The notes beneath the pieces are model-generated. The model was given only the letters and a program-made list of their open reading frames with translations. It did not search any database and was not told the origin of the DNA. A program made the translations under genes and the position numbers. DNA of 64,000 nucleotides, taken from contig NC_063155.1 of the NCBI RefSeq assembly GCF_020921035.1, positions 30,373,294 through 30,437,293 on the forward strand. Direction: 5' to 3'. Below, piece by piece: positions 12,091 through 24,503 of this stretch; the first letter of the stretch is position 1, and each line of letters starts with the position of its first letter. Source of the DNA: Rhodamnia argentea. Its lineage: Eukaryota > Streptophyta > Magnoliopsida > Myrtales > Myrtaceae.

Positions 12091-13577
12091 TCGCTTATGT
12101 TTGTTTCTTTGCAAATTGCCAGTTGCCTTCACATGTTGGCCTTCTTTCATCTGTTCTTTGAGGAGTCCCTGCATGAGATTATCACCTTTCGAATCCTTGG
12201 CTTCCTAGACACCTCAGGTGACCATACAAAATGAATCAAGGTCCAAAGAATATGATTTGAGAACCTAAAATTTAGTATGCATTGAGAACTTGTCGAAATT
12301 CATACTTTTCTAAAGTTGAGTGGTCTAAAACGAAATACAAAAACCAATATACTAATGAAACGAGAAGTTTCTATATAACATTTAACTCTTTTTTTTATAT
12401 TACTGTGATGAAATTTATATGAACAATTTTTACGAAAGACCCATTTGATTAAATTACAAACGCATGTCCGTTTCAAAAGAAGAAGTGTAGTTCTTTCGTT
12501 TGGTGTTGATTCACACAATCTTCAGCAGTTTTCATTTTGAAAAAAAAATTTGGTCATAAAATATCCTAAAGGTCGAAATGAGATCAAAATGCACAATCAA
12601 TAAAAATCGAAGCTTCATATTGGATTAACGCTTCAAAGACGAATGAAAAATTAATAAATGTTTAGTCTTACGATAGTACGATACAATGTCATCTAAAGAC
12701 GTCCTTATTACGATTCGAAAGTTACGATTCGAGAGTTGAAAGATAATTCGTTAAAGAGAAAGCGACGGTAAACAATCCAAAATCTGGAGCGGAAGTCCTC
12801 ATTTCATGTCAAATTCGCTCATTCCCTTTTGACAGACAAAGATGGCAAAGGGTAGAAAGCAAAAGACGAGATAAACCAATGGCAAGGTTGGGGTGTTAAA
12901 TGCGGATGCTTTTGGGTTGGCAAGTCAAACCAGAAGGGCAGGACCTGACCTTGTCCTATGATTCAACTCATTCAACATGCGACATGATTAATCTGCCTTA
13001 AATCATAGCTAATCATGGTTTGTGTTCCTACGTGGATCCCACGAGGCGCATTATTATAGTGGATAAATCCATGCAAGTTGATTTAATTTAGACGAGTCGC
13101 CAATTTTATTTTATTTTTTTCCTCTCTCCCTTATCTGGTACATCCACTGTCGGCAACTGTGTACGAGGTTTTTCCTGCCTAGGGAGACGTGGACGATCCA
13201 CCTCCATTCATAGAAAGTCGTCCCTCAATAAACTTATCTCTGTCCTTTCCCCCCAGCACTCCATTTTTAGCACTATATTATATTTGTAAATTATTAAGGT
13301 GGTTGGAGTTTCTCTTTGAAGGGATTTTCCTCTTCCTTCGACTGCAATTATTGCTTTTCGGAGTAATGCCGTGCAAAGACGGGTTGAGGAGCGGTCCATT
13401 TGTTTGGTTGGACTCCATTGCACTCAACGCCCATGGTTTATTAAAAGTTATATTCTATCTCCATTAATAATCTGCTGATTCCTTGCTTTGAGAAATATAG
13501 GCGAAATTTCCATCCTTTGCAAGTTGCTCTCCTGGGAGGACAATCGAGTAGTACTCTTTGCCGGCTTTTGCGCAAAC
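12091..13577. other. Intergenic, no gene seen
   Basis: AT-rich spacer. Short open frames at 12300-12518 and 13189-13467 show no domain, conserved motif or splice structure. Nothing else recognised. Confidence 0.5.
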
Positions 13578-13735
13578 TAATTTCATTTCTTCGGTTCAAT
13601 CGAGGCGAGCCATGGGTGTTGGGATGATAGACTTGCAAGAAAATTACTTTCGAGATTAATTTCATTTCTTCGGTCCAATCGAGGCGAGCCATGGATTTTG
13701 GGATGATAGACTTGCAAGAAAATTACTTTCTTCCA
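13578..13735. repeat. Tandem duplication, 79-bp unit, two copies
   Basis: The units 13578-13656 and 13657-13735 both begin taatttcatttcttcgg and both contain tcgaggcgagccatgg and gggatgatagacttgc, with only a few differences. This looks like a recent local duplication in non-coding sequence. Confidence 0.9.
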
Positions 13736-13950
13736 ACTCTGACTGATTGGATCTAGTTAATCTCGAAAGCTAGAGACCTTACGCTTCTTGAGGTGCAGGG
13801 TTTTAATTTTCGTTTTACGCAACTAACCCATTCGAATTAATGCCTTTGAAAGTCCACATTAAGATTTTATACTTTAATTGATGTACTCGAAAGTTCACGT
13901 GAATTGTGGATATTTCTTATCGTCTCAAAGATGGTCATTTTAAACGAGGT

Positions 13951-14004
13951 TAACTATGTTGTAAGAGGTCTGAACAAAAAAAAAAAACTAATATTGTAAG
14001 AGGT
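13951..14004 (+). mobile_element. Candidate tail-only micro-insertion
   Basis: ttgtaagaggt occurs at 13959-13969 and 13994-14004, and the similarity extends leftward imperfectly (aactatg versus aactaata). Between the copies lies ctgaac followed by 12 A and ctaata. The arrangement matches the other A-tailed micro-insertions but the flanks have drifted. Confidence 0.45.
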
Positions 14005-16029
14005 GAAATGAATAAGAACATTAAAGTAAGTTATACCGAGCATTGCCGTCTTGGTAGAGTCAAATTTGTTGAAAGGGAAACAAAGAAGATCTCGGGCCGT
14101 TGTCTTGTGCGATGCGTTTCCAAATAAAACCAAACAGGACCTCCTTTTTATCACTGTTCTCGCATGCCCTACCTAGGAATGCATTTCAAGAAACCTTTGT
14201 AAAGTCGGAATTCACGAAGATCACTCCGAACACGTAACATCAAAGCCAGTGACCAAAGGAGTGACGTTACTTGGGAGAAAGACATGCTCTCGAGAGAACT
14301 AAAATAATGCGAGCAATTAAAGTTGGAAAAAGAAATGGCCGAAAAGAAGTGGGAGGGGGCCGAAAATAAAATAAAATAAAGGATTTGTCCAATGGCACGA
14401 AAAAGAACAATGTTAGGCTGGGTCCTAGCACTTCGTTCAATTCAACTCTTGAGAATAGAGGCTACTAGAACGGTACATCATCGCGTGGCCATGACTTCGA
14501 GTCCACCTTTCGATGGATCGACTGTATAGTGTTAATTTTGGCAACAAGATTTCAGTATAAGAATTTCATTTAGACCTTTGCATGATCGCTTTTGGCATAC
14601 GTTCATATCTCCAGCATTTTCGTTTCCGAGTCTCGCGTGCAAAACCGGATCCACACTGCTAAAATCAATTAGAAGAATGGGGATCCGGAGGGGAAGAGGG
14701 TGTAAAAATCAACGGAACATCGATTCCACTTGCCATCACAACAAAGTCACATTAAAGGAAAAGGCAACAACATAATAATGTCGTGGTTTACCATGAAAAG
14801 GGTCTGGAGAAAAACATCATATCATGCGATTTGGCGAGGTGCCAAGCACACAAGCTAATATTTTATAAATGGCATAAGTGGGGGCAAGCGACCAACTTTT
14901 TTTTCCAGCTGTATATAAAAAGCACAAGAAGTTCGAGAAGATTAAGATGCCAACGCTAGACGATGAACAGAATGAGACCGATTGGTTAGAGTCGAGTCAG
15001 CACATGGTTCGATTATTTAATCCTAGATTGTCTCGACTGTATCCAAGGTCTAGTGTTGCTTCTCCTTTGTCCTTTACCTTAGAAAAGGCCTGGCTTATTG
15101 GCAAATCGATGGTTCACCAAGACAATAAATGGTTCCAAGTTGCCTAATGTGGCACCGGCAAGAAAATCCACAGAACGTACCCAAATGCTGACTAAAAACC
15201 CTCAAGAAGCTAGTCATGCCTGGCTGCTTCTCTTTGTATTCGTGCTTGTTTAAGAGAAGGTTGACTATTTCCTTCGCTCCTTCAGTAGACAACAATGGAA
15301 TACGATGTGAAGCTCACATTCCTTGGTGTCCACAAACAACAAATTAAAGTGCTGGCTCATGCTGAATCTAGGTGGAGAACATGCCGAGGTAACATTGCTA
15401 ATAGATCAAGAGATCGTATAAAAAATTTGAATGCTTGGGACGTATAACAGGCCTTGGTTTTGTCAACAATTAGTTGCCGTACCTAGGGCCACGACACATC
15501 GACAGGCTGAAGTCAAGAAATGGTAAAAGGTCATTGGACTGGGCCTCGATGCTCGCGTGTGCCCAACGCTTGGCCGGTAAACAAGACAAGCAGGAGATAG
15601 CAGCACACGGATACAGCACTATAAAGCACCAAAAAGGACGATGCTAAACAGGCTTCAACCGCACCTAGGTTTTCCAACTCTCGCATAGAACAGAAAACAT
15701 ATAATTGTTCTCGTTGGCACAAGAGATCTCAAATTTCAAGTGAAAATGAAACTAAAAAGGGAGACTTGCCCCAAAACAGCATGATGACAACAATGGGCAT
15801 GAAAGTCCTCAATCTTTGCCCAAATGAACATGACAAACATACAACCATGTATTGCAACCAATATTAGGTCTACATTCAATCCATGCACAAGCGGCAACAG
15901 AACAAATACACGATAACAAAGTTATACCTAATCAATTAAGTAGCATACAGATCTTGAGAAAGCGATAAAGCTGTGGGATTGGAGTCCAACAGACGACCAC
16001 ATATTAATGAAGAATGGTTGTCACAAAAC
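14005..16029. other. Intergenic, no gene seen
   Basis: Small open frames (for example 14878-15147 and 15531-15722) have no recognisable product. The segment lies downstream of RAD51B; part of it could be transcribed 3' sequence, but no poly(A) site could be fixed. Confidence 0.45.
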
Positions 16030-16812
16030 AAATACCAACATCAAGATTCTTCTGCATCATCAGGTATATATGCATTCTATCTGCACTGTCGCATTCATTA
16101 AGGATGGTGAAACTGCAGACTGATACAACATGCCATAAATTAGGCCCAACACAAGGACCATCTCAAGTTCCAAACGCTTCATAGCCATGCTTCTAGAGCA
16201 TGATGTCACAAATAACCAAATATGAGTAGGATGAGATTGCAAAGGATAGAAGTTAAGGATATCAAACTTGTATCCAGTTACTACCAAATACCTACACATT
16301 ATAAATCAAAACATGATAATGCTTCATAGCCAGGAAGCTAGTGTCCTTTCCAAGCTAATCTTCAGAAACAAACTGCTACCCTTGTTTGTTAGGAACACAA
16401 ATTTACCATTGAGCTAGCAAATATGTCAAGATCCTTATGCGCCATCAGGTACATACGCATTGTATCTGCACTGCTGTATTCAGTATGGATGGTGAAACTG
16501 CAGACTGATATGACATGCCATAAACTAGGTCTACACAAAGACAATCTCAAGCTCCAAACACTTCATAGCCATGCTTCTAGAGCATGGTGTCACAAATGAC
16601 CAAATACGAGTAGGATGAGATTGCAAAGGATAGAAGTTAAGGATATCAAATTTGTATCCAGTTACTACCAAATATCTACACATTATAAATCGAAACATGA
16701 TAATGCTTCATAGCCAGGAAGCTAGAGTCCTTTCCAAGCTAATCTTGAGAAACAAACTGCTACCCCTTTTTGTTAGGAACACAAATTTACCATAGAGCTA
16801 GCTAATATGCCT
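16030..16812. repeat. Tandem duplication, about 385-bp unit, two copies
   Basis: The segment near 16030-16414 is repeated at about 16415-16812 with high similarity. Shared landmarks include gatggtgaaactgcagactg, cttcatagccatgcttctag, gatagaagttaaggatatca and aacaaactgctaccc, each displaced by about 385 bases. It begins about 230 bases past the RAD51B stop codon. No coding frame is conserved across the copies. Confidence 0.9.
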
Positions 16813-17045
16813 CTACATGAGAGTTGATTTTCTTTGTCATGCTGTTCCCTTAACTTAGGTTCAAGTAAATAAGGTTATAAGGAGATGAGAAAAAATGCTG
16901 CTCCCAGATATCAATTGGTTTTACACAGCTGTTAAGTCAACATGGATAGCAAATCACATCAACAGTATAGCAAAGAGCACAGACATCTTCTTGTTAGACA
17001 TGCCTGCAGACTGCAGACCAATCGTCAGCTTCCAATGTACATCCA

Positions 17046-20000
17046 TCACTGTCTGTGAAATTGCAGAGTATCGGAATGGATAATCTCACTGTGGCCTGCA
17101 GAATGGTTCAAATGTGCATTCAACTGTTAAGAAGATGACAACTTCTATTTTACCTTTCGCTTTACGTTCTTGTAACATTTGAGGATCAAGTTTTATTTTC
17201 AAGTAACTGCAAGCTCTTAAAGCATGCAAACGTCTATACGGAGAAATAAGTAAAGGTGACTCACCATGGACCTAGAGCCTCTTACATAGGATGGTTTTGA
17301 AAGGTAGAAATAAGTCATGGTTACTCACCATGGCAATGTATTGTGCTTATCTCTTGCCCCACCACTTCTATTCCATCATCATTCAGTAATGAGATCCCGG
17401 ATGAAGTTATGCTAAACGGGAAAGCCAGCGCTGGGGACATCGGAGATTTAGCCACCTTTATAAACCTTTCGCCTCCATGACAAAACAAGGATAAACATTT
17501 TAGCAATAGATGGGTGGAATTGAGCGACTTTTAATCAATTCAAAGACTCTGAGGTGTCTGCTCCTCACAGTTGGCAGAAGGATCTCAACGAAGATCTTGT
17601 CCACACAAAAATTTTATCAGCAGAACACGACAAGGTTTTCAAACCTAATTCTCACATTATTAGCATATCGACATAGTCCTCCAGTCCAACCAAAAAAAAA
17701 AGTCCTTCAGAAAATACAGCCACTGCAGCAACTTTTATGAGTACTCATCAAAAGAGAGGGACCAGGGACTCCTGGCACCGTAGGCTAGCACTCGATAATC
17801 AAGTGTTGGGCAAACCTGATATTGTTTCAAGTATGAGACGAATGGTCACAGCATGTGCCCAGTGAATACCCAAAGCAGCAATTAGGTGGGAATCATACTT
17901 AGAAGTGTCCTCTAAATCTTGGCGTCTGGTCCCCACTGCACATAATACACCCAGCGGCTCTAGTTATAAAAAGACTTATGCGGTAGTTTCATGTACTAAA
18001 TTATCATTATACCTTGAAAATTATAGCGCCAGGCTTCATCACTGCTTTGAGATTTGACTTGGTTTGTAACTACAATTGGAATTCTCGACAATTCAGCCAC
18101 TGACCTAAAGTGATCATGTGAAAGACAACTAGCAACTAAGCAGAATTTTGACCAGAAATTATGAAATGAAACCAGCGCAGAAAAACTCACTTAAGAAAAG
18201 ATATGTGCCATCCCAATGGGTTTATCTTGGAAGCTCCATGCTCTAATTCCCTGAATGAATTAACAGCGCTTGCCTCAATCGAACGCCAATACATAATAAA
18301 CTATAGAGACAAAAAGGCGCTCTAATAATGCTGGACAATTAAATGAAGTCCCCAATGCTTAGTTTTTCTGCATTTTGGCGATCCTGAGACGGCTATAGGA
18401 CTCAAGCAACATTAAGCTCCACATAGTTCTTCATCCTATAAAATCGCATTTTGGAAAAATAATTACAGACTAAAATCCTCCATCCTCCTCCACAATCCCT
18501 TAGGGGTGCAACAAGTTCTGGACACCAGAGCATCAGAATTCAGAAACTTCATAGGATACTGAAACCCAAAACCTGGTTTAAGGATGCATGACAAAAGAAA
18601 GACGATTGTCTTGGATGAATTCCATAGTCTATCCTGCCGAAGGGAAAAATATTTACCCTGAAGTGAGAGCTGCCATGCTATCAATAACTAGCAGCTTCAC
18701 ACGGCGCTCCAGCAGCAAAATTTTAATTTGTTGAAGACTGGCAATGGAATATTAGATTGATTATTAGAAGTCTCTTCAGAGATTTGAAGGGAGAAGCAAA
18801 TAAAAACGCAACAATATTTAAAACGGCTCATTCCTCGAAAAAGAAAAGGACCCAAAAGAAATGAAATGAAAAAGATATTGGTTGAAGAAATATGAGAAGC
18901 TAGATCATCGATCAGATGTGAATTCTCACAGTGACAACATAAGAATTTTTCAACATTGGTGGACAAAATCGAGAACCATTACTTTGATTTCCAGGAACAT
19001 CCAAATAGCTCATTTCAATGTAAAAGAAAGTACTCAAGCTATGAATTGACATTCTTTATTTTATTCTATTTTTGGATAAAATCTGCAAGAACTTCGTCGC
19101 TAACAGTTAATAATATGAGACATCTTTCTTGGTCTTCATATTTGTAAGCACGTATTTCATCTGACTCTCTCTGATTCACTGCATATTACCACCCACTGCC
19201 TTGTGATACACTTCATAGCCATTGCAAGAAAACAACTACTCTTGCATCTCATTTCCATGCTGCTTAAGTTTGCACCTTTCAGTAAATTCAGCGAGGGATG
19301 CTGGCCGCAAGACAAGAATCCGACCAGCCATCTGCTGAATTTTTAAGAACATTATGTTCCGAAAACCTACAATAGTTACATTAAGCAACTAATTGAAAAG
19401 GGGAAGAGAAATTGGCTGCATGATGAGGCATACCTCCTGTGCCATTCCGCTCATGTGAAAAATCTCAGGAAAACTCTGTGCACCAATTTCTATCAGCCTG
19501 AGAAAAGTGAGTTTCACAATTATGATCATATCTCACATTCTAGAGAAGATACAGGTCCTATAAATCCCCAAGTCAAACAAAGAAATCGTTAAATTACCTT
19601 TTTGAACTAAATTTGGACTCCACGTCAATGTATATAACTTGGGCATCTAGACCTCCATGACGCGTTGGCAGAGATGCCAATAATGAGAGCTTCAGGCAAA
19701 ACTAAGAGAGAAAAAGAGACAAAAGGGGAAGTCAAATTAAGCAAGTCATACCAATAGGCAATAGCTAGACACTTCCTATTCTCTCTACCAACTTTATAAG
19801 CCAGTTTAGAAGAAAAGTTTAGCAAGTTTCTCATTAATTATGAACCGGTGCAAAATTCTCTACCTGTTAAAAATAGCAGATAATGTTAACAAGAAGCATA
19901 AAAACATTCTCATGGGATGGAAAGTCATTCTGCTCCGAAGAGAAGACAGCAAGTTCTCATTAGATGGCTGGTTTAGAATTACATGTAGACGGATATAACA

Positions 20001-21025
20001 CCGCACCGAACTGGTTTTTTCCCTTCTTAATTCCAAAAAGGAGGGACTAAAAGAGAAAAAATGAGAAGATGAATGAAGTTCCACATCCATTCAAGTAATC
20101 ATACTTGAGTTTTGCCGATTCCAGCAGGACCGACCAACTCTGTTATAACTCCAAAAGGAATTCCACCAAATAAGGCTTCATCCAAACCTTTGAGTCCTGT
20201 TGGAAGATGACCAGCCAATTGCTCATTTTGAATACGTTGCTGTAAAAGTGACCGTGCCTACAATCACAGAAACGAGACCAATACATTAACTGAAATGAAA
20301 AGTGAGGCGAAAGTCTCAAAGCCAAGATAGAACATTTCATCATGTAACAAAGCTAAATGCTTAGAGCCATACAGTTTGATGTGGAGGAGACACTCTCTCG
20401 CTGATGTGCACCAGTACCGATGTCACTTCTGTCAACCCCATGTCCACCAACTCCATCAGATCGAATTCAGTTAAAGACAATGCATCCTGAAAACACACCA
20501 AGTAATTTAAATGCCACTTGCCCAAAATCCAGAAAAGGAGGAAAAAAACAAGGAGTAGTTTCACAGGAGCGCCAAATCAATCCAACCAGATAACATGGAC
20601 GAAGAAAGGAATCCATCAAAGACGTCCGTCCCACAGGGACAGTAACCCGGCGTTACAACAATGATATCGGTTCAAACACAATGAGATATCAGTGAAAAGA
20701 AGACGCGATCGCCATGGTTATACCACTGTGATTCTACAGTGATGAGGCTCAATGGATCGTAGCTACTTTATACTAAACCAACACCTACATGGACGGACTA
20801 ATACTTGGCCCTATCCAAAACACGACATCTGCGAACTGATCGAGTTAGGATTCAGCTCTTCCCAAAGTTTCCGCCCACAGCTCGAACTCCCAATTCATAA
20901 CGAAACGGAAAAAGGATAAAGCGTTCGGAGCCGGAATCCACCTTAGCGGTCCTGATGTTGCGAGCGGCGAAGACGTTGGCGATCGATTTAGGCAGTCCCA
21001 TCTCACTGATCAGCTGGTTCGCCAT
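17046..21025 (-). CDS. RAD51B: RAD51B, RAD51 paralog of homologous recombination
   Basis: Twelve exons give 373 residues, close to the Arabidopsis protein: 20942-21025, 20373-20486, 20105-20257, 19598-19701, 19434-19497, 19276-19331, 18657-18737, 18191-18250, 18013-18104, 17816-17935, 17329-17472 and 17046-17095. The protein starts MANQLISEMGLPKSIANVFA. Walker A is GPAGIGKT (about residues 110-117). Walker B is LLVIDS in exon 7. The family phrases SRIPIVVTNQVKSQ, YDSHLIAALGIHWAHAVTIR and FIKVAKSPMSPALAFPF follow. The short last exon (GHSEII...) aligns with the plant GHSDMI tail and ends in TGA. RAD51B is the ATPase of the BCDX2 complex that supports RAD51 filaments in somatic repair and tunes meiotic crossover; it acts in the nucleus. 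The gene looks intact. The exact exon 12 boundary is the least certain point. Confidence 0.95.
17675..17710 (+). mobile_element. Candidate tail-only micro-insertion in RAD51B intron 10 region
   Basis: agtcctccag (17675-17684) and agtccttcag (17701-17710), nine of ten bases identical, flank the 16 bases tccaaccaaaaaaaaa. The orientation is antisense to RAD51B. It sits between exons 10 and 11, so it does not touch coding sequence. Confidence 0.45.
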
Positions 21026-21036
21026 CCTCGCGCACT

Positions 21037-21066
21037 TCCCCTTCCCCTTCCCCTTCCCCTTCCCCC
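21037..21066 (-). promoter_or_regulatory. G-quadruplex-capable (GGGGAA) run in the RAD51B 5' leader
   Basis: The minus strand (mRNA sense) carries five consecutive runs of four or five G separated by AA, ending about 12 bases before the ATG at 21025. Four or more G-runs with two-base loops satisfy the standard intramolecular G-quadruplex pattern. If it is transcribed, it would sit in the leader right before the start codon. Whether it folds is not shown by sequence. Confidence 0.6.
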
Positions 21067-21485
21067 ACGCTCTTTCCCGCCAAAATCAGAAAAGCCCTAA
21101 AAACTCGCACCGTTTGTCGAGAACTAGAGATTCACCCAAGGCCCAAGTCCGCGAGAGCCGGAACAAAAAATCCGTGAGCAAAGCCCATCAGCTTCAAGCC
21201 ACTCATAGACATTGGGCCCACTCAATGTCCCATGACCATGACGTAGATCGATATCGCACTCCTTAGTGGTTGGTGAGCTGGAGTGGACAGAAGAAGTTTC
21301 ACCTACGTGAGTCGCCTCTTTTAAGAATATTTCCGAGACTTCCCTTCTAGAATGTCGAAATCCTCCAGCTCATGACAGGTCGGATAAGATAAGCAGGAGG
21401 AGAACGCGTGAACTCGGCCTGGTCAGCTTGCGTGATGCTCCTGCGGTGTCGTCGCACCATTATTGCTGTCAAAATTGAAAAATAG

Positions 21486-22046
21486 GGTTGAGACTTAATT
21501 TTTTTGGTCAGAAAAAACATATTCATTTACTAGGATAAAGTACGTGGATACAATGATTACAATCCGTAAGAGTCAGAGCAAAGTAAATCCCAAAGGTCCG
21601 AAAAAATATAGAGAACCCAGTTAATTAGTAAATACTTTTTTTTTTTTTGCTTTCACAATCCAATCAGCTACTCTATTAGCTTCTCTGCTTATGTCGGGCT
21701 TCATAAATAAGTACATCCAAGTCCCACGTGATCTATCATGTGTTTGAGAGACGGCTTATTAGATTCACGGCGGTAATGGCTCCTTCGTTCGTACCCTCCA
21801 AGTAAGCTTCTTCAATATTTATTTTCAAGATATCCCTTGCCAGTAGTCGCCATAATCGAACAGGGCTTACTATTAAAGGTTGGATTTTTCTCTTCCCAAG
21901 AAACCAACGCGAGCAATTACTCAACATCGAGTGAGATTTCTCGACTCTACGTTCAGGATTTGGATTCCAGGACCCGAAGATGTAATTGTTTCTCGCCTTC
22001 CATACTTGCCAAAGAACAAGTGCTAACAACTCAAAGGTTGAGACTT
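21486..22046 (-). mobile_element. 5'-truncated LINE fragment with RNase H-domain remnant
   Basis: An 11-bp direct repeat, ggttgagactt, at 21486-21496 and 22036-22046 bounds the insert. On the minus strand the insert encodes LVLWQVWKARNNYIF, then a KINIEEAYLEG phrase, then SREANRVADWIVKA. These are hallmarks of the C-terminal RNase H region of plant LINE polyproteins. It ends in a short A-rich tail (ctgaccaaaaaaa) at the low-coordinate side. Stops and frame breaks make it a dead 539-bp copy. Insertion by target-primed reverse transcription explains the tail, truncation and duplication together. Confidence 0.85.
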
Positions 22047-24140
22047 GGCGAGATTAACATCATGGACTCATCCAAAATGTCGTAATTGTTAACAAGTTAC
22101 GCCGTCGTTTGATTTGACAATTGGCACGATTGCTGCTTGTCTATTTCTACTTGGTGCCAATCCCGTTGAGCTTTTGTCGTGTTTTTCTTCCGTCACGTGC
22201 TTTTTGTATATTTCTCTCGGTCGCTCGCTTGCTCGAAACTAACGACGCTGCGGCTTGTCCGGTCTGGTTTAAAACCCAAAAGTCAAGTCTGTGTCGGCTC
22301 CCCAACAAGCATGGAAGTGATGGGGAGTCAGGTTTTGTTGGCTTGGCTTCGTGGCCATCAATTTTGGTAGTATTAAAATCGCCCGCCCCCTTGGCCCCCC
22401 CCACAAACCAAAACCCAAAAAAAACAAAAACAAAAAAAGAAATTATTACTTTGACATTTGAATTTTTTCAAGAATTTGATAATACAAACATAGGTCAAGT
22501 TCTAAGAATCAAGAGCTTAATCTCATGGGGAAAAAAATAGAATCCGAGAACGAAATCTGAAAACGCTATAAAATAGATATAGCCAAACTGGCCTCGAAAT
22601 CTTCCAATACAAGTGGAGAAAAGACAAAACAAAACTCAAGCTAGCGCAGGGATAAATAACATTTTTTTTGTCAGGATAAACAATGTTATAAAACGAGCCT
22701 AATGATGATTTTAGACTCTTATATATATATACAAAAATAAGAATTGGGCCCCAGGATACTAAAAGTACAAATAAAATAAAGCGCAGGAGCCGTGCCTGCG
22801 ATGGCGGTAAAAGGGGGACAGCGCGTTGGGGCCCGCTCGGGCACGGCCTGACCAGGCCGGTGGCGGGCGGCTGTGCACTCACCAGGGCCCAGGGGTCACT
22901 ACCACTCGAAGGAGAGGATTAACTTTGCGAGCACCAAGATCACTTAATGATTACTATTTGGAAAAGTGCGCGGATCAACGATATAAACATTCCATCATTT
23001 ATTGTTAGCGGAACATCCCATATTTTTTAAAGATATTTCCAATATAATTTTTTTTTTCGTATTTTTTGTTATCGCGCATATATATCTTAAAGATTCTCCG
23101 TATTTCCGATTATGCACATCGTTAGTTGATCATACTTAATTTGATTACTTTAAATAGTCATCTAGGGCTTATGTAAGTAGTCTAACAAAAAGTTTATAAA
23201 TTGGTTTGTATGCTCTTTATTAAGTAACACTGAAATAAATATAAAATTTCATATTTCTCTCTTCCACGTTATTTCGCATCTTGTGCCTGTAACATACAAT
23301 TTCTATACATACAAACAAACAAACATACATAGATAGGTCTATGTCACGCATAGCATGCACACTTAGTTCATTAACACCAGATCTTAACCAAAAAAAAAAA
23401 AACTACTTGCTTAATTCGAGTATTACATATGTTCGAAATCTCGCAAAAGAATGCGCGCCACCCTATATTTAAGCACCTTTGAGACTCGAGAATTTTGAAA
23501 ATCTACGAATTTAGCGAAACTTTTAGTATTATCTCGCCCTTTTTATTTTAATTAGTATGTGAGGTCGGATTGTTTAAAAGACTTGACGATATGTGGTGAA
23601 TGCTGGTCATTTAAAACTACATCAAATGGCAAGCGCTTGTAAACCCAACAAAGCAAGATTATTTATTCTTGTTAACCAAAAGAAGGGTTAAGGTTTATGT
23701 TGCCTATTTCTACTTCACCAAAAAAAAACGTAAACCACTCTTGTTCTGCCTACTTCTTACGTCATGCAAGTGCAGATTGTTTGACCCAGTCAGAATCTTG
23801 GGACACAAGCTCACTCCCGAATCTTATCCCTCCGCATGCTGTAGGCTAGGGGTCCGGACAATTAAATTATTCACGAAATTAGTCAATTAAATCAAAAAGA
23901 AGGTTTTATTACTGTACACATTAGTTAAGAATCTACTTAGAACATGCGACGTCGGGTTACATGAACAAATCTTAATTATGAACATCATTAATCGGAAAAG
24001 AAGAGGAAATGCTGAAGCCACTCCCAAGTTGGCTAACCCCGCGCTGCCATGACCAAGGTCGGGCCCTTCATTTCGGGTGACCCTCGTTCACATGGACTCG
24101 ATGCGCTCCGTAGAGTGAGCGAACTTATCGATTTCGTTTC
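22047..24140. other. Intergenic, no gene seen
   Basis: A GC-rich island at about 22785-22920 (gcccgctcgggcacggcctg region) could not be assigned. It is not recognisable as rRNA or tRNA. A possible old micro-insertion (ggataaataacat, T-tract, gtca, ggataaacaatgt) lies at 22650-22686. Otherwise AT-rich and featureless. Confidence 0.45.
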
Positions 24141-24150
24141 CTATATAAAG
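24141..24150 (+). promoter_or_regulatory. TATA box of the small-protein gene at 24504
   Basis: ctatataaag at 24141-24150 is a near-consensus plant TATA box. The expected transcription start would fall near 24175, leaving a leader of about 330 bases before the ATG at 24504. Confidence 0.6.
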
Positions 24151-24347
24151 GGGCCCTTGCCCCGTTTCCATTTTCTTACCGAAACATTTATCCGATAGCC
24201 TCTCCCCTATCGGCGGGAGGCCGCCGATCTTCACCACCTTCCTTCTCTCTCTTCAGTACCTGCAGGCTGCAGATACGATTTTCGTTCTTTCGTCCACTGC
24301 GATCCTTCGATTGGAAGCGCTCGCTCTCTCTCTCTCTCTCTCTCTCT

Positions 24348-24502
24348 GATTTTCACCTGAAATCTCCCACTGCTTCCTCCATCTTTTTGGTTAAAACAGA
24401 GACCCTGATCTGCTCTGTTCTTCTGATTTTTCACCTGAAACATCTCTCTTCTTCCTCCAACGTCTTGGTTGAAACAGAGACTCTGACCTGCTCTCTTCCT
24501 GA
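24348..24502 (+). repeat. Tandem duplication in the 5' leader, 77-bp unit
   Basis: The units 24348-24424 and 24425-24502 share gatttt(t)cacctgaaa, cttcctcca, cttggtt(g/a)aaacagaga and ctctgt/ctct endings in the same order. They lie directly before the ATG at 24504, downstream of a CT tract (24322-24346). Neither unit contains an ATG. Confidence 0.8.
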
Positions 24503-24503
24503 G

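Noticed and set aside
16051..16070. tgcatcatcagg resembling a miR172 site
   Set aside because: It lacks the ctgcagcatcatcagg core, lies outside any AP2-type gene, and is part of the non-coding 385-bp duplication.
22785..22920. GC-rich island considered as rRNA or tRNA
   Set aside because: No rRNA landmark or cloverleaf could be found; the sequence is unassigned.
24387..24503. N-terminal extension of the first micro-protein
   Set aside because: The in-frame upstream codon is TTG and no ATG occurs between it and 24504.
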